In this document: positions 6,031-14,335 of the stretch, one piece after another
Position numbering within the stretch: position 1 is the first letter of the stretch
Layout: every line of letters begins with the position of its first letter
Source: JBDUDR01 sp040002845
Lineage (GTDB): Bacteria > Actinomycetota > Actinomycetes > Propionibacteriales > Nocardioidaceae
DNA: 25,434 nucleotides
Assembly: GCA_040002845.1 (NCBI GenBank)
Contig: JBDUDR010000023.1
Span: 1-25,434 of the forward strand
Direction: 5' to 3'
Notes under the pieces: model-generated
The model's input: the letters and a program-made list of their open reading frames with translations, nothing else
Database searches by the model: none
Told to the model about the DNA's origin: nothing
Position numbers and translations under genes: made by a program

Positions 6031-7695
6031 ATGACTGATTCGCCGCACCAGGTTGTCGGGACACCAGTTGTCCCGGGGCTGGCCTACGCGCCGTGCGTGC
6101 ACCATGTGCCTGCCGTCGACCTCACGAGCGTCAAGGCCGAGAGCGACCGCGAGCCGGCCGCCGAGCTGGGTCGTTTCGAGAGCGCTGTCGAGGTGGTCTC
6201 CGCGCGACTGAGCGAGCGTGCCCGCAAGGCCAGCGGGGCGGCTGGCGAGGTTCTTACCGCGAGCGTGGGTCTGGTCCAGGACCGCGGTCTGCGCGGCGCG
6301 GTCGAGCAGCGCGTCAACCGGCGTGAGACGGCGGAGCACGCCGTGGTCGGTGCCGTCGACCAGTTCGCCACCATGTTCATTCAGCTCGGCGGCTTGATGG
6401 CCGAGCGGGCCACCGACATCAAGGACATGGGCCAGCGCCTGATAGCGGAGCTGCTGGGCGTCTCCGAACCCGGTCTTCCCGCGCTCGACCAGCCCAGCGT
6501 GCTGGTCGCCGACGATCTTGCCCCGGCCGACACCGCGGGTCTCGACCCGACTCAGGTGGTGGCTCTGGTGACCCGGCTGGGCGGACCCACGAGCCATACC
6601 GCGATCATCGCGAGGCAGTTAGGTCTGCCTTGCATTGTCGGCGCCGACATCGACGGCTTGCCCGACGGAGCAATGCTGCTGGTAGATGGTGCGACCGGCA
6701 TCGTGGAGGTCGAGCCAGACCCCGGAGAGGCACGAGCGCGGCTGGCCGAGGCCGAACACAGCCGGGCCGTCACCGACGCCTGGCACGGCCCAGGCCAGAC
6801 CGCGGACGGCCATGCCGTCGCCGTACTTGCCAACGTTCAAGACGGCGAGTCGGCGCGCCAGGCGGCAGCAGACGTTGCCGAGGGGATCGGCTTGTTCCGC
6901 ACCGAACTGTGTTTCTTGGGGCGGGACACCGAGCCGACCGTCGATGAGCAGGCGGAAATCTATGCCGAGGTGCTGACGGCGTTCGCGGGCCGCAAGGTCG
7001 TGTTGCGCACGCTCGACGCCGGGTCGGACAAGCCGATGAAGTTCGTGAGTCTTCCCGACGAGGCAAACCCCGCGTTGGGCGTCCGCGGCCTGCGGATCGC
7101 CTTGGCGGACCACGGCTTGCTCACCCGGCAGCTTGACGCCGTGGCGGCGGCTGTAGAGCAGACCGGCGAGTCACCCTGGGTGATGGCGCCTATGGTCGCC
7201 ACCGAGGAGGAGGCAGCATTCTTCGCCACCGAGGTACGCCAGCGTGGGCTGACGCCGGGGGTGATGATCGAGGTCCCGGCCGCTGCCCTGTTCGCCGATC
7301 GGTTGCTGAAGATCGTCGACTTCGTGTCGATCGGCACCAACGATCTGGCGCAATACACCATGGCTGCTGACCGGTTGGCCGGCGAGCTGGCCTCGCTCAC
7401 CGACCCGTGGCAGCCGGCGCTGCTGAAGCTGATCTCCATCACCGCACAAGCGGGAGCCGCGGCCAACAAGTCGGTCGGGGTCTGCGGGGAGGCCGCCGCC
7501 GATCCACACCTCGCGTGTGTTCTCGTCGGCCTCGGCGTGTCCTCGCTTTCGATGGCGCGCCCGGCACTGCGCAGCGTCGGTGCTCAGCTCGGTTCGGTGA
7601 CACTCGAGCAGTGTCGCGCTGCGGCAAGTGCGGCCCTCCAAGCCTCGGACCCGGCCTCGGCACGGCCGGCCGTACGCGCCCTGCTCGGCGGCTGA
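6031..7695 (+). CDS. ptsI: PTS Enzyme I, phosphoenolpyruvate-protein phosphotransferase
   Basis: A 554-residue Enzyme I, the usual ~555-575. It autophosphorylates from phosphoenolpyruvate and charges HPr. The swivel-domain active site GGPTSHTAIIAR gives His189, the same number as in the Escherichia coli enzyme. The C-terminal barrel carries TLDAGSDKP, the IEVPAA stretch, SIGTNDLAQY and a VCGEAAADP motif with Cys485. ATG at 6031 is preferred over the in-frame GTG at 6025 because AGGGAG is seven bases from the ATG but only one from the GTG. It is divergent from the operon carrying its HPr partner, giving a self-contained PTS locus. Confidence 0.95.
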   Translation: MTDSPHQVVGTPVVPGLAYAPCVHHVPAVDLTSVKAESDREPAAELGRFESAVEVVSARLSERARKASGAAGEVLTASVGLVQDRGLRGAVEQRVNRRETAEHAVVGAVDQFATMFIQLGGLMAERATDIKDMGQRLIAELLGVSEPGLPALDQPSVLVADDLAPADTAGLDPTQVVALVTRLGGPTSHTAIIARQLGLPCIVGADIDGLPDGAMLLVDGATGIVEVEPDPGEARARLAEAEHSRAVTDAWHGPGQTADGHAVAVLANVQDGESARQAAADVAEGIGLFRTELCFLGRDTEPTVDEQAEIYAEVLTAFAGRKVVLRTLDAGSDKPMKFVSLPDEANPALGVRGLRIALADHGLLTRQLDAVAAAVEQTGESPWVMAPMVATEEEAAFFATEVRQRGLTPGVMIEVPAAALFADRLLKIVDFVSIGTNDLAQYTMAADRLAGELASLTDPWQPALLKLISITAQAGAAANKSVGVCGEAAADPHLACVLVGLGVSSLSMARPALRSVGAQLGSVTLEQCRAAASAALQASDPASARPAVRALLGG

Positions 7696-7698
7696 GGC

Positions 7699-7729
7699 AA
7701 CCCTCCGGGTGCATGCCAACGTGAGGGTT
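7699..7729 (+). terminator. Weak hairpin after ptsI
   Basis: AACCCTC (7699-7705) pairs with GAGGGTT (7723-7729) around a 17-nt loop, starting four bases after the ptsI stop. There is a T-run of only three bases. It may terminate ptsI. The rest of the 152-bp gap before ribF shows no clear promoter. Confidence 0.35.
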
Positions 7730-7847
7730 TGGCCCCGGGAGGCATCACCCGCACTGCGCAAGGTTGCTGCGCGTGGGAGGCTTGGTGCCCGCAAACCCGC
7801 CCGCTGTCCTGTTCTTGGTGGTTCACGCAGTGAAGGAGCAGTACGTC

Positions 7848-8807
7848 GTGCACGTGTGGCGCCAACTGGATGAGGTCGACCCCAGCCTCGACAAGTCCGT
7901 CGTCACGGTTGGGAACTTCGACGGCGTCCATCTCGGTCACCGCCATGTGCTTTCGACGGCCCACGAGATCGCCGCGTCGTTAGGCAACCTCCCCGTCGTC
8001 GCGATCACCTTTGACCCGCATCCGATGGTCGTCCTGCGCCCGGAGCACGCCCCTACGATGCTGACCACGATCGACGAACGCGCCCGGCTCCTCGGGGCCG
8101 CCGGGGCTGATGTCCTGCTGGTGCTGCCGTTCGACAACGAGATGGCGCAGTGGTCTCCGGAAGAGTTCGTCAGACGAATCCTGGTGGACACCCTGCATAC
8201 GGAAGTGGTCGTGGTCGGTGAGAACTTCCGCTTCGGCCATCGGGCGGCTGGGACTGTCGACGTCCTGCGAGAGCTCGGCGAGACCCACGGTTTCCGGTGC
8301 GAGGCGATCGGGCTGGACGGATCGGGTCGGCCCTGGTCCTCGGCTTTGGTTCGCGAACGACTGGCCGACGGCGATGTCGCGGGGGCGGCGGCGGCGCTGG
8401 GTCGGGCGTACACCGTTGAAGGGACCGTGGTACGCGGCGAGCGGCGTGGCCAGCAGCTCGGGTACCCCACCGCGAACGTGCCTACCGACGGCCTGACCGC
8501 GGTGCCGGCGGATGGTGTCTACGCCGGCTGGCTGCAGCGGCTCGACGAACCCGCGGCCTCGCGGCTACCGGCGGCCATCAGCATCGGCAGCAACCCGACG
8601 TTCGACGGCACGCGACGCGTCGTGGAGTCGTACGTCCTCGATCGCAGCGATCTCGAGCTGTACGACACCACCGTCCGGATCGGTTTCGTCGCCCGCCTGC
8701 GTGAGATGAAGCGCTTCGACTCGATCGACGATCTCCTGGTCGCCATGCGTCAAGACGTCGACCAGGCGCGGGACATCATGGCAACGCCTGACGACGAGTG
8801 GCCGTAG
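7848..8807 (+). CDS. ribF: Bifunctional riboflavin kinase / FAD synthetase
   Basis: A 319-residue RibF that phosphorylates riboflavin to FMN and adenylylates FMN to FAD. The N-terminal nucleotidyltransferase motif VGNFDGVHLGH lies at residues 21-31. The C-terminal flavokinase domain contains GRAYTVEGTVVRG, the LGYPTANV motif and GVYAG. GTG at 7848 is chosen because AAGGAG is nine bases upstream and family members normally start a few residues before WRQLDEV; the longer open frame adds 28 residues with no family resemblance. Its position just before rpsO is the common actinobacterial arrangement, although truB is not adjacent here. Confidence 0.93.
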   Translation: MHVWRQLDEVDPSLDKSVVTVGNFDGVHLGHRHVLSTAHEIAASLGNLPVVAITFDPHPMVVLRPEHAPTMLTTIDERARLLGAAGADVLLVLPFDNEMAQWSPEEFVRRILVDTLHTEVVVVGENFRFGHRAAGTVDVLRELGETHGFRCEAIGLDGSGRPWSSALVRERLADGDVAGAAAALGRAYTVEGTVVRGERRGQQLGYPTANVPTDGLTAVPADGVYAGWLQRLDEPAASRLPAAISIGSNPTFDGTRRVVESYVLDRSDLELYDTTVRIGFVARLREMKRFDSIDDLLVAMRQDVDQARDIMATPDDEWP

Positions 8808-8810
8808 CCG

Positions 8811-9203
8811 ATGCCGGACAATGAGGCGATCCGAGCCGCGGAATTGTGGTTCGACGCGCACGGACTGCCGTACTTCGTCGAGTCACGGCAGACCTCGGTG
8901 CGGGTCGCGTTGTCGCGTGGCCGGCTGCTGAGCGTCGGCTGGCTGGGCTTGGGGTTGTCGCTGGCCGCCGGCGTCGGCGTCTTGTTCTTGACCTTCCTGT
9001 TCATCAACACCGAGGCTGCCGAGGAGGTCTACCGGACGGTGCGATCAGCGACGCCGTGGTCCTGCTGTGGACTGGGCATCATGCGACGTCGCTGCAGATC
9101 TCAAACGCGCGATCGCGGTTCACACCGTCTACCGGAGCCTGCTGCGGGTTCCCGCGGACTAGAGACGGTCGCCGCCGATTCGGCCCCAGCAGGTCCGCGC
9201 TGA
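8811..9203 (+). CDS. Small membrane protein, probably truncated or frameshifted
   Basis: The frame starts three bases after the ribF stop and encodes 130 residues. The first ~70 look like real protein: a soluble start (ELWFDAHGLPYFVE), then one hydrophobic segment around residues 40-65. From about residue 75 the sequence becomes Arg/Ser/Cys-rich and unlike protein, while another frame (frame 1, ending at the TAG at 9160-9162) reads as a better coding stretch containing DLKRAIAVHTVYRSLLRVPAD; 22 of its last 30 codons end in G or C. This suggests an internal deletion or frameshift that joined two ends of a longer gene. No function is assigned. Confidence 0.5.
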   Translation: MPDNEAIRAAELWFDAHGLPYFVESRQTSVRVALSRGRLLSVGWLGLGLSLAAGVGVLFLTFLFINTEAAEEVYRTVRSATPWSCCGLGIMRRRCRSQTRDRGSHRLPEPAAGSRGLETVAADSAPAGPR

Positions 9204-9209
9204 TAGCCT
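9204..9209 (+). promoter_or_regulatory. Possible -10 element for rpsO
   Basis: TAGCCT fits the TAnnnT pattern of actinobacterial -10 boxes and lies 89 bases before the rpsO start. No good -35 is visible at 16-19 bp. A near-palindrome GCCGTCTGACGGC (9218-9230) follows it in the leader. Confidence 0.25.
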
Positions 9210-9297
9210 GGTAGGTGCCGTCTGACGGCCGCGGAACGATAGTGCCCGGGTGAACAGGCCCCGGCGCGCCGCGCAACGAACCCCGAAGGGAGATCGC

Positions 9298-9567
9298 GTG
9301 TCACTTGATGCTGCGACCAAGAAGCAGATCATGACCGAGTACGCCACCAACGACGGTGACACCGGGTCCCCGGAGGTTCAGGTGGCGTTGCTGAGTCGGC
9401 GCATCTCAGACCTGACCGAGCACCTCAAGGAGCACAAGCACGATCACCACAGCCGCCGAGGCCTGTTGCTGCTGGTCGGGCAACGGCGCCGGCTGCTCAA
9501 CTATCTGCGGAACCATGACATCGAGCGCTACCGAAAGCTGATCGAGCGGCTTGGTCTGCGTCGTTGA
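9298..9567 (+). CDS. rpsO: 30S ribosomal protein S15
   Basis: An 89-residue S15, exactly the usual length. S15 binds the central domain of 16S rRNA and nucleates the small-subunit platform. Recognisable family segments are TGSPEVQVALLSRRI, the HKHDHHSRRGLL stretch and RRRLLNYLR. The GTG at 9298 is used because AAGGGAG precedes it at a suitable distance; a longer in-frame extension to 9250 is Arg/Pro-rich and not part of the family. It is followed by pnp, the conserved rpsO-pnp pairing seen across bacteria. Confidence 0.97.
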   Translation: MSLDAATKKQIMTEYATNDGDTGSPEVQVALLSRRISDLTEHLKEHKHDHHSRRGLLLLVGQRRRLLNYLRNHDIERYRKLIERLGLRR

Positions 9568-9868
9568 CCTCACGCCGGGAGCGGCCCTCCACCGGGAGCG
9601 GACGCTCTCGTCGTACCCACACCGCCCGACCGTGGTGTGACAAACCAATACAATTGAACATTTAGTTCCACTCCAACCAGTTGGAGCGAAACGCGAACCG
9701 GCACGACGACGCCGGTCCTCGGTAGTGGCCCTCGGGCACCGTCTGCACAGACGGCCCCCGCAGGCCTCGATCGAAGACCGGCACCTGAGCCGGCCGGCAC
9801 GGCGCGCCGCAGGCGCGGCAACGAACGCCTCTCGCGTGGAGCTCCTCGAAACAGAGAGGGGTATCCCT
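9568..9868 (+). promoter_or_regulatory. rpsO-pnp intergenic leader with hairpins and a possible pnp promoter
   Basis: This 301-bp gap has no convincing gene. TACAAT (9649-9654) is a good -10 without a matching -35. Downstream lie CTCCAA/TTGGAG (9671-9676 and 9681-9686) and CCGTCTG/CAGACGG (9739-9745 and 9748-9754), followed by very GC-rich sequence. A 10-nt direct repeat CCGGGAGCGG occurs at 9575-9584 and 9592-9601. Structured leaders here are known sites of RNase III and PNPase autoregulation in other bacteria; that role is inferred here. Confidence 0.5.
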
Positions 9869-12094
9869 GTGCAGGGACCCGAAGGCACAACCGTCGAAAC
9901 CGTCATAGACAACGGCTCGTTCGGCACCCGTAGCATCCGATTCGAGACCGGGCTGCTGGCCCGGCAGGCCGCCGGCGCAACCGTCGCGTACCTCGATGAG
10001 GAGACCATGCTCCTGTCGGCGACCACAGTCGGCAAGCACCCCAAAGAGCAGTTCGACTTCTTCCCGCTGACGGTCGATGTCGAGGAGCGCATGTACGCGG
10101 CCGGGCGGATCCCCGGTTCGTTCTTCCGCCGTGAGGGCCGGCCCTCGGAAGACGCCATCTTGACGTGCCGGTTGATCGACCGTCCGCTGCGTCCGACCTT
10201 CGTCAAGGGACTGCGAAACGAGGTGCAGGTCGTCATCACGGTGCTGGCGCTGCACCCCGAGGACTCCTATGACGTCCTCGCCATCAACGCTGCGTCGTTG
10301 TCGACGCAGCTCTCCGGCCTGCCGTTCTCGGGTCCGATCGGAGGTGTCCAGGTAGCGCTCATCGACGGGCAGTGGGTCGGCTTCCCGACCCATGTCCAGC
10401 TCGAAGCGGCCGTCTTCGACATGGTTGTCGCCGGGCGGCTGCTCGACGACGGAGATGTCGCGATCATGATGGTCGAGGCGGAGTCGACTGAGTCCACCTG
10501 GGACCTCGTGAGGGGCGGCAGCCAGGCCCCGACGGAGCAGATCGTGGCCGAAGGCCTGGAGGCCTCGAAGGCCTTCATCAAGCAGCTTTGCGAGGCGCAG
10601 AGCGCACTCGCGTCGCAGGCGGCGAAGCCGGTTGCGGAGTTCCCGGTCTTCAGAGACTACGAGGACGACGTTTTCGACGCCGTCAAGGCCGTGGTGGCCG
10701 CCGATCTCGCGGAGGCATTGAAGATCGCGCCCAAGGCCGAGCGCGAGGAGCAGCTCGACACGATCAAGGCCACCGCCTTGGACAAGGTCGGTTCGGACTT
10801 CGAAGGTCGCGAGAAGGAGATCGGCGCGGCGTTCCGCTCGGTCACCAAGGAGCTCGTTCGAGAGCGGGTGCTGCGGGACAAGGTGCGCATCGACGGCCGG
10901 GGCCTCACCGACATCCGTACGTTGTCAGCAGAGGTCGGAGTCGTGCCACGCGTGCACGGCTCGGCGTTGTTCGAACGGGGCGAGACCCAGATCCTGGGCA
11001 TCACCACACTGAACATGCTCTCGCTGGAGCAGAAGCTCGACACGTTGTCGCCTGAGACAACCCGCCGGTACATGCATAACTACAACTTCCCGCCATACTC
11101 CACAGGTGAGACCGGCCGGGTCGGCTCACCCAAGCGCCGGGAGATCGGCCACGGGGCCCTGGCCGAGCGGGCCGGGCTGCCGGTGCTGCCTGCGCGCGAG
11201 GAGTTCCCGTACGCCATCCGCCAGGTGTCGGAGGCCCTGAGCTCCAACGGCTCGACGTCGATGGGTTCTGTCTGCGCCTCCACCTTGTCGCTGCTCAATG
11301 CTGGTGTCCCGCTGCGTGCGCCGGTGGCAGGCATCGCGATGGGGCTGATCAGTGGGGAGGTCGAGGGCAGCACCGACTACGTCACCTTGACCGACATCCT
11401 CGGCGCCGAGGACGCGTTCGGTGACATGGACTTCAAGGTTGCCGGTACGCGCGACTTCGTGACCGCGTTGCAGCTCGACACCAAGCTCAACGGCATTCCC
11501 GCGTCGGTGCTGGGCGCGGCTCTCCAGCAGGCTCGGGACGCCCGGATGGTCATCCTCGATGTGATGCTCGAGGCGATCGACGTGCCCGACGAGATGTCGC
11601 CATACGCGCCGAGGATCATCACCGTCAAGATCCCCGTCGACAAGATCGGCGAGGTCATCGGGCCAAAGGGCAAGGTGATCAACCAGATCCAGGACGACAC
11701 GGGGGCTCAGCTGTCCATCGAGGACGACGGCACGATCTACATCGGTGCCGACAACGGAACCGCGGCAGAGGCCGCGCGCGACGCCGTCAACGCGATCGCC
11801 AACCCGACCATGCCCGAGAAGGGTGAGCGTTATCTCGGCACGGTGGTCAAGACCACCAACTTCGGCGCGTTCGTCTCCTTGCTGCCGGGCAAGGACGGCC
11901 TGTTGCACATCTCGAAGTTGCGGACCCTGGCGGGCGGCAGGCGGGTGGAGGACGTCGAGGACGTCGTCTCGGTCGGTCAGAAGATCCAGGTCGAGATTGC
12001 CGAGATCGACGATCGCGGTAAGTTGTCGCTGATCCCAGTTGTCGAGGAGGCTTCGGCCGCCGTCGCGGGTGACTCCGCTACCGGCGACCAGTGA
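9869..12094 (+). CDS. pnp: Polyribonucleotide nucleotidyltransferase (PNPase)
   Basis: A 741-residue PNPase, the normal actinobacterial length. It degrades RNA 3'-5' using phosphate and can add tails in reverse. Two RNase PH-like domains are visible, the first beginning with SIRFETGLLARQAAG and the second containing GRGLTDIRTLSAEVG and the GGDMDFKVAGT-like DMDFKVAGTRDFVTALQ segment. They are followed by a KH domain (IGEVIGPKGKVINQIQ) and a C-terminal S1 domain (GAFVSLLPGKDGLLHIS). GTG at 9869 is chosen because AGAGAGGGG lies eight bases upstream and homologues begin close to this point; the 48 upstream in-frame residues are leader translated by chance. Confidence 0.96.
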   Translation: MQGPEGTTVETVIDNGSFGTRSIRFETGLLARQAAGATVAYLDEETMLLSATTVGKHPKEQFDFFPLTVDVEERMYAAGRIPGSFFRREGRPSEDAILTCRLIDRPLRPTFVKGLRNEVQVVITVLALHPEDSYDVLAINAASLSTQLSGLPFSGPIGGVQVALIDGQWVGFPTHVQLEAAVFDMVVAGRLLDDGDVAIMMVEAESTESTWDLVRGGSQAPTEQIVAEGLEASKAFIKQLCEAQSALASQAAKPVAEFPVFRDYEDDVFDAVKAVVAADLAEALKIAPKAEREEQLDTIKATALDKVGSDFEGREKEIGAAFRSVTKELVRERVLRDKVRIDGRGLTDIRTLSAEVGVVPRVHGSALFERGETQILGITTLNMLSLEQKLDTLSPETTRRYMHNYNFPPYSTGETGRVGSPKRREIGHGALAERAGLPVLPAREEFPYAIRQVSEALSSNGSTSMGSVCASTLSLLNAGVPLRAPVAGIAMGLISGEVEGSTDYVTLTDILGAEDAFGDMDFKVAGTRDFVTALQLDTKLNGIPASVLGAALQQARDARMVILDVMLEAIDVPDEMSPYAPRIITVKIPVDKIGEVIGPKGKVINQIQDDTGAQLSIEDDGTIYIGADNGTAAEAARDAVNAIANPTMPEKGERYLGTVVKTTNFGAFVSLLPGKDGLLHISKLRTLAGGRRVEDVEDVVSVGQKIQVEIAEIDDRGKLSLIPVVEEASAAVAGDSATGDQ

Positions 12095-12104
12095 GCCTCC
12101 TTTC

Positions 12105-13469
12105 GTGAGTCGCAGCTTGGCTGCCGCTTCGCAGCAGCCAGGAACGACCCGAACCCTGCTCGTGGAGCATGGTGAGAGCGGGACCGTGGGTTCGCGGGTC
12201 CGGCGCACCGTGCTTCCCGGCGGGTTGCGAGTGATCACCGAGTCGGTGCCGAGCGTACGTTCGGTGACGCTGGGGATCTGGGTCGGCGTGGGGTCGAGAG
12301 ACGAGGCCCCTTCGGTGGCAGGCGCGACTCACTACCTGGAACATCTGCTCTTCAAGGGGACGCCCACCCGCACTGCGTTGGACATCTCGGTTGCCCTGGA
12401 CGGCGTGGGTGGCGAGATGAATGCCTTCACCGCCAAGGAGTACACCTGCTACCACGCGCGGGTGCTCGATGACGACCTACCGCTGGCGCTCGACGTGATC
12501 GCCGACATGGTGACCGCGTCGCTGATCGCTGCCGAGGACGTCGCCGGTGAGCGAAGCGTCATCCTCGAAGAGATCGCGATGCACGATGACGACCCCGACG
12601 ACGTCGTGCAGGAGCTGTTCATGCGGCAGATCTGGGGTGACGCTCCACTCGGCAGACCGGTGATCGGCTCCGTTGACTCGATCAATCGGTTGACCCGGAC
12701 CCAGATCGCCGGATACTTCCGCCGCCGCTACCGGGCTCACAGGATGGTCGTTGCGGCCGCCGGCAATCTCGACCACGCCGCGCTCGTGCGCTTGGTGGAG
12801 AACGCGTTCGGCAGGGTCGGCTTTCTCGACGACGAGGATGTCAAGCCCGAGCAGCCCCGCATCGGTGGTCGCGGATGCGGCTTCGCCACCGGCGCGAGCC
12901 TGGTGAACAGGCCGGGGGAGCTGACCACGTTCGTACTCGGAGTCCCAGGGCTGGCTCGTACCGACGAACGTCGTTATGCGCTCGGCGTGCTCAACGTCGC
13001 GCTCGGAGGTGGCAGCTCAAGTCGGCTGTTCCAGGAGGTACGGGAGCGCCGCGGACTGGCTTACTCGGTCTACTCCTTCGCCGCGAACTACGCCGACACC
13101 GGCTACGTGGGTGTCTCCGCAAGCTGCAACCCCAACCGGATAGGCGACGTACTCGACATCTGCAGAGATCAGCTCCACGAGGTCGCCGTGCACGGCATCA
13201 CCCAGAGCGAGCTGCGCCGTGGGCAGGGGCAGTTGCGCGGCGGCACCGTGCTCGGGCTCGAAGACACCGGCTCGCGCATGTCGCGCCTCGCGAAGGCGGA
13301 ACTGGTCTATGGGGAGCTCCCCAGCGTGACCGAGGTGCTCGCGAGGGTCGATGCCGTGACCTTGCAGGATGTACGCAAGCTGGCGGCGGAGACGCTCGCC
13401 GCGGCCCCTGCGCTGGCCGTCGTCGGACCCTTCGATGACGTGGCGCCGTTCGAGGGCGCCATCGGCTGA
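12105..13469 (+). CDS. M16-family zinc metallopeptidase (PepR / mitochondrial processing peptidase-like)
   Basis: A 454-residue peptidase of the M16B type. The inverted zinc motif HYLEH occupies residues 76-80, and the third ligand is expected in ILEEI at Glu155/156, about 76 residues later as in the family. The C-terminal half has the R/Y substrate-binding segment RERRGLAYSVYSF. It normally acts as a dimer to degrade or process peptides; the actinobacterial substrate is unknown. GTG at 12105 lies ten bases after pnp without a strong ribosome binding site, so coupling with pnp is likely. The pnp - M16 - dapB order is conserved in many actinobacteria. Confidence 0.92.
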   Translation: MSRSLAAASQQPGTTRTLLVEHGESGTVGSRVRRTVLPGGLRVITESVPSVRSVTLGIWVGVGSRDEAPSVAGATHYLEHLLFKGTPTRTALDISVALDGVGGEMNAFTAKEYTCYHARVLDDDLPLALDVIADMVTASLIAAEDVAGERSVILEEIAMHDDDPDDVVQELFMRQIWGDAPLGRPVIGSVDSINRLTRTQIAGYFRRRYRAHRMVVAAAGNLDHAALVRLVENAFGRVGFLDDEDVKPEQPRIGGRGCGFATGASLVNRPGELTTFVLGVPGLARTDERRYALGVLNVALGGGSSSRLFQEVRERRGLAYSVYSFAANYADTGYVGVSASCNPNRIGDVLDICRDQLHEVAVHGITQSELRRGQGQLRGGTVLGLEDTGSRMSRLAKAELVYGELPSVTEVLARVDAVTLQDVRKLAAETLAAAPALAVVGPFDDVAPFEGAIG

Positions 13470-13509
13470 TCGCTCGCGGCAACCCGTCGGGAGTGTGAGA
13501 ATCTGGCGC

Positions 13510-14274
13510 ATGGCAACCGGTGAACCAGTCCTGAAGGTCGGCGTTCTAGGTGCCCGCGGCAGGGTCGGCCACGAGATGTGCCGGGCCCTCGACGCTGCCG
13601 ATGGCCTCGAGCTCGTTGCCGCGGTGGACGTCGACGACTCCATCGAAGAGCTCGTCCGTGCGAACGCGGAGATCGCGGTCCACTTCACGCACCCGGACGT
13701 AGTGATGGACCAGGTGGCGTACTGCATCCGGCATGGCATACACGCCGTCGTGGGAACGACGGGGTTCACTGACGGGCGGCTCAGGACGATCCGCAACCAA
13801 CTCGGCAAGGAGCCCACCACGGGAGTCCTGGTCGCCCCCAACTTCTCGGTTGGGGCGGTGCTGATGATGCGGTTCGCCGCCGATGCGGCGAGATTCTTCG
13901 AGTCCGTCGAGATCGTCGAGATGCACCACCCTGACAAGGCAGATGCGCCGAGTGGCACGGCCCGGCGCACCGCCGAGCTCATCTCTGCTGCCCGGCAACG
14001 AGCCGGGTGCGACCCGGTCCCGGACGCGACCACGCAGGAGGTCGCCGGCGCGCGGGGGGCCGAGATAGCCGGGATCAGGGTCCACAGTCAGCGCGTACGC
14101 GGTCTGGTTGCCCATCAGGAGGTCCTGCTGGGCGCGGCCGGTGAGACATTGTCGATCCGTCACGACAGCCTGGACCGGGTGTCGTTCGTACCTGGAGTGC
14201 TGGCCGCGGTGCGCGGGATCGCGGATCGTCCCGGTCTGACGGTTGGCCTCGAGCCGCTGCTCGGACTGGACTGA
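13510..14274 (+). CDS. dapB: 4-hydroxy-tetrahydrodipicolinate reductase
   Basis: A 254-residue DapB that reduces hydroxy-tetrahydrodipicolinate with NAD(P)H in the diaminopimelate/lysine pathway needed for cell wall and protein synthesis. The dinucleotide-binding GARGRVG motif is at residues 14-20. VGTTGF follows at 81-86. The signature EMHHPDKADAPSGTA carries His139/His140 and Lys143, the catalytic pair, and the substrate-binding SGT. ATG at 13510 gives the family length; GGGAG upstream is rather far, and a GTG at 13495 is an alternative start. It is the last gene of the ribF-to-dapB block and ends just before copy 2 of the dispersed repeat. Confidence 0.95.
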   Translation: MATGEPVLKVGVLGARGRVGHEMCRALDAADGLELVAAVDVDDSIEELVRANAEIAVHFTHPDVVMDQVAYCIRHGIHAVVGTTGFTDGRLRTIRNQLGKEPTTGVLVAPNFSVGAVLMMRFAADAARFFESVEIVEMHHPDKADAPSGTARRTAELISAARQRAGCDPVPDATTQEVAGARGAEIAGIRVHSQRVRGLVAHQEVLLGAAGETLSIRHDSLDRVSFVPGVLAAVRGIADRPGLTVGLEPLLGLD

Positions 14275-14282
14275 CCCTCTCT

Positions 14283-14314
14283 CCGCGATCCGACACTTAT
14301 TCCCCGCGATCCGA
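14283..14314 (+). repeat. Dispersed intergenic repeat, copy 2
   Basis: This is the second copy of the element at 483. One full 19-nt unit (14285-14303) is identical to copy 1, and a partial second unit starts 21 bp later (14306). It begins eight bases after the dapB stop, in the same orientation relative to the preceding gene. CCCCG (14302-14306) and CGGGG (14321-14325) could form a short terminator stem between dapB and the convergent small gene. Confidence 0.8.
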
Positions 14315-14335
14315 AGTGCTCGGGGTGGGCTTGTG

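Noticed and set aside
5590..6597. 335-codon minus-strand frame across the deoR/ptsI promoter region
   Set aside because: It crosses the promoters, runs antisense to ptsI and reads deoR out of frame; no recognisable domain.
11126..12238. 370-codon minus-strand frame antisense to pnp
   Set aside because: Repetitive Asp/Val/Arg composition typical of the antisense of GC-rich coding DNA; pnp is unmistakable on the plus strand.
13017..14033. 338-codon minus-strand frame antisense to the M16 peptidase and dapB
   Set aside because: Both plus-strand genes have intact catalytic motifs; the antisense product shows none.
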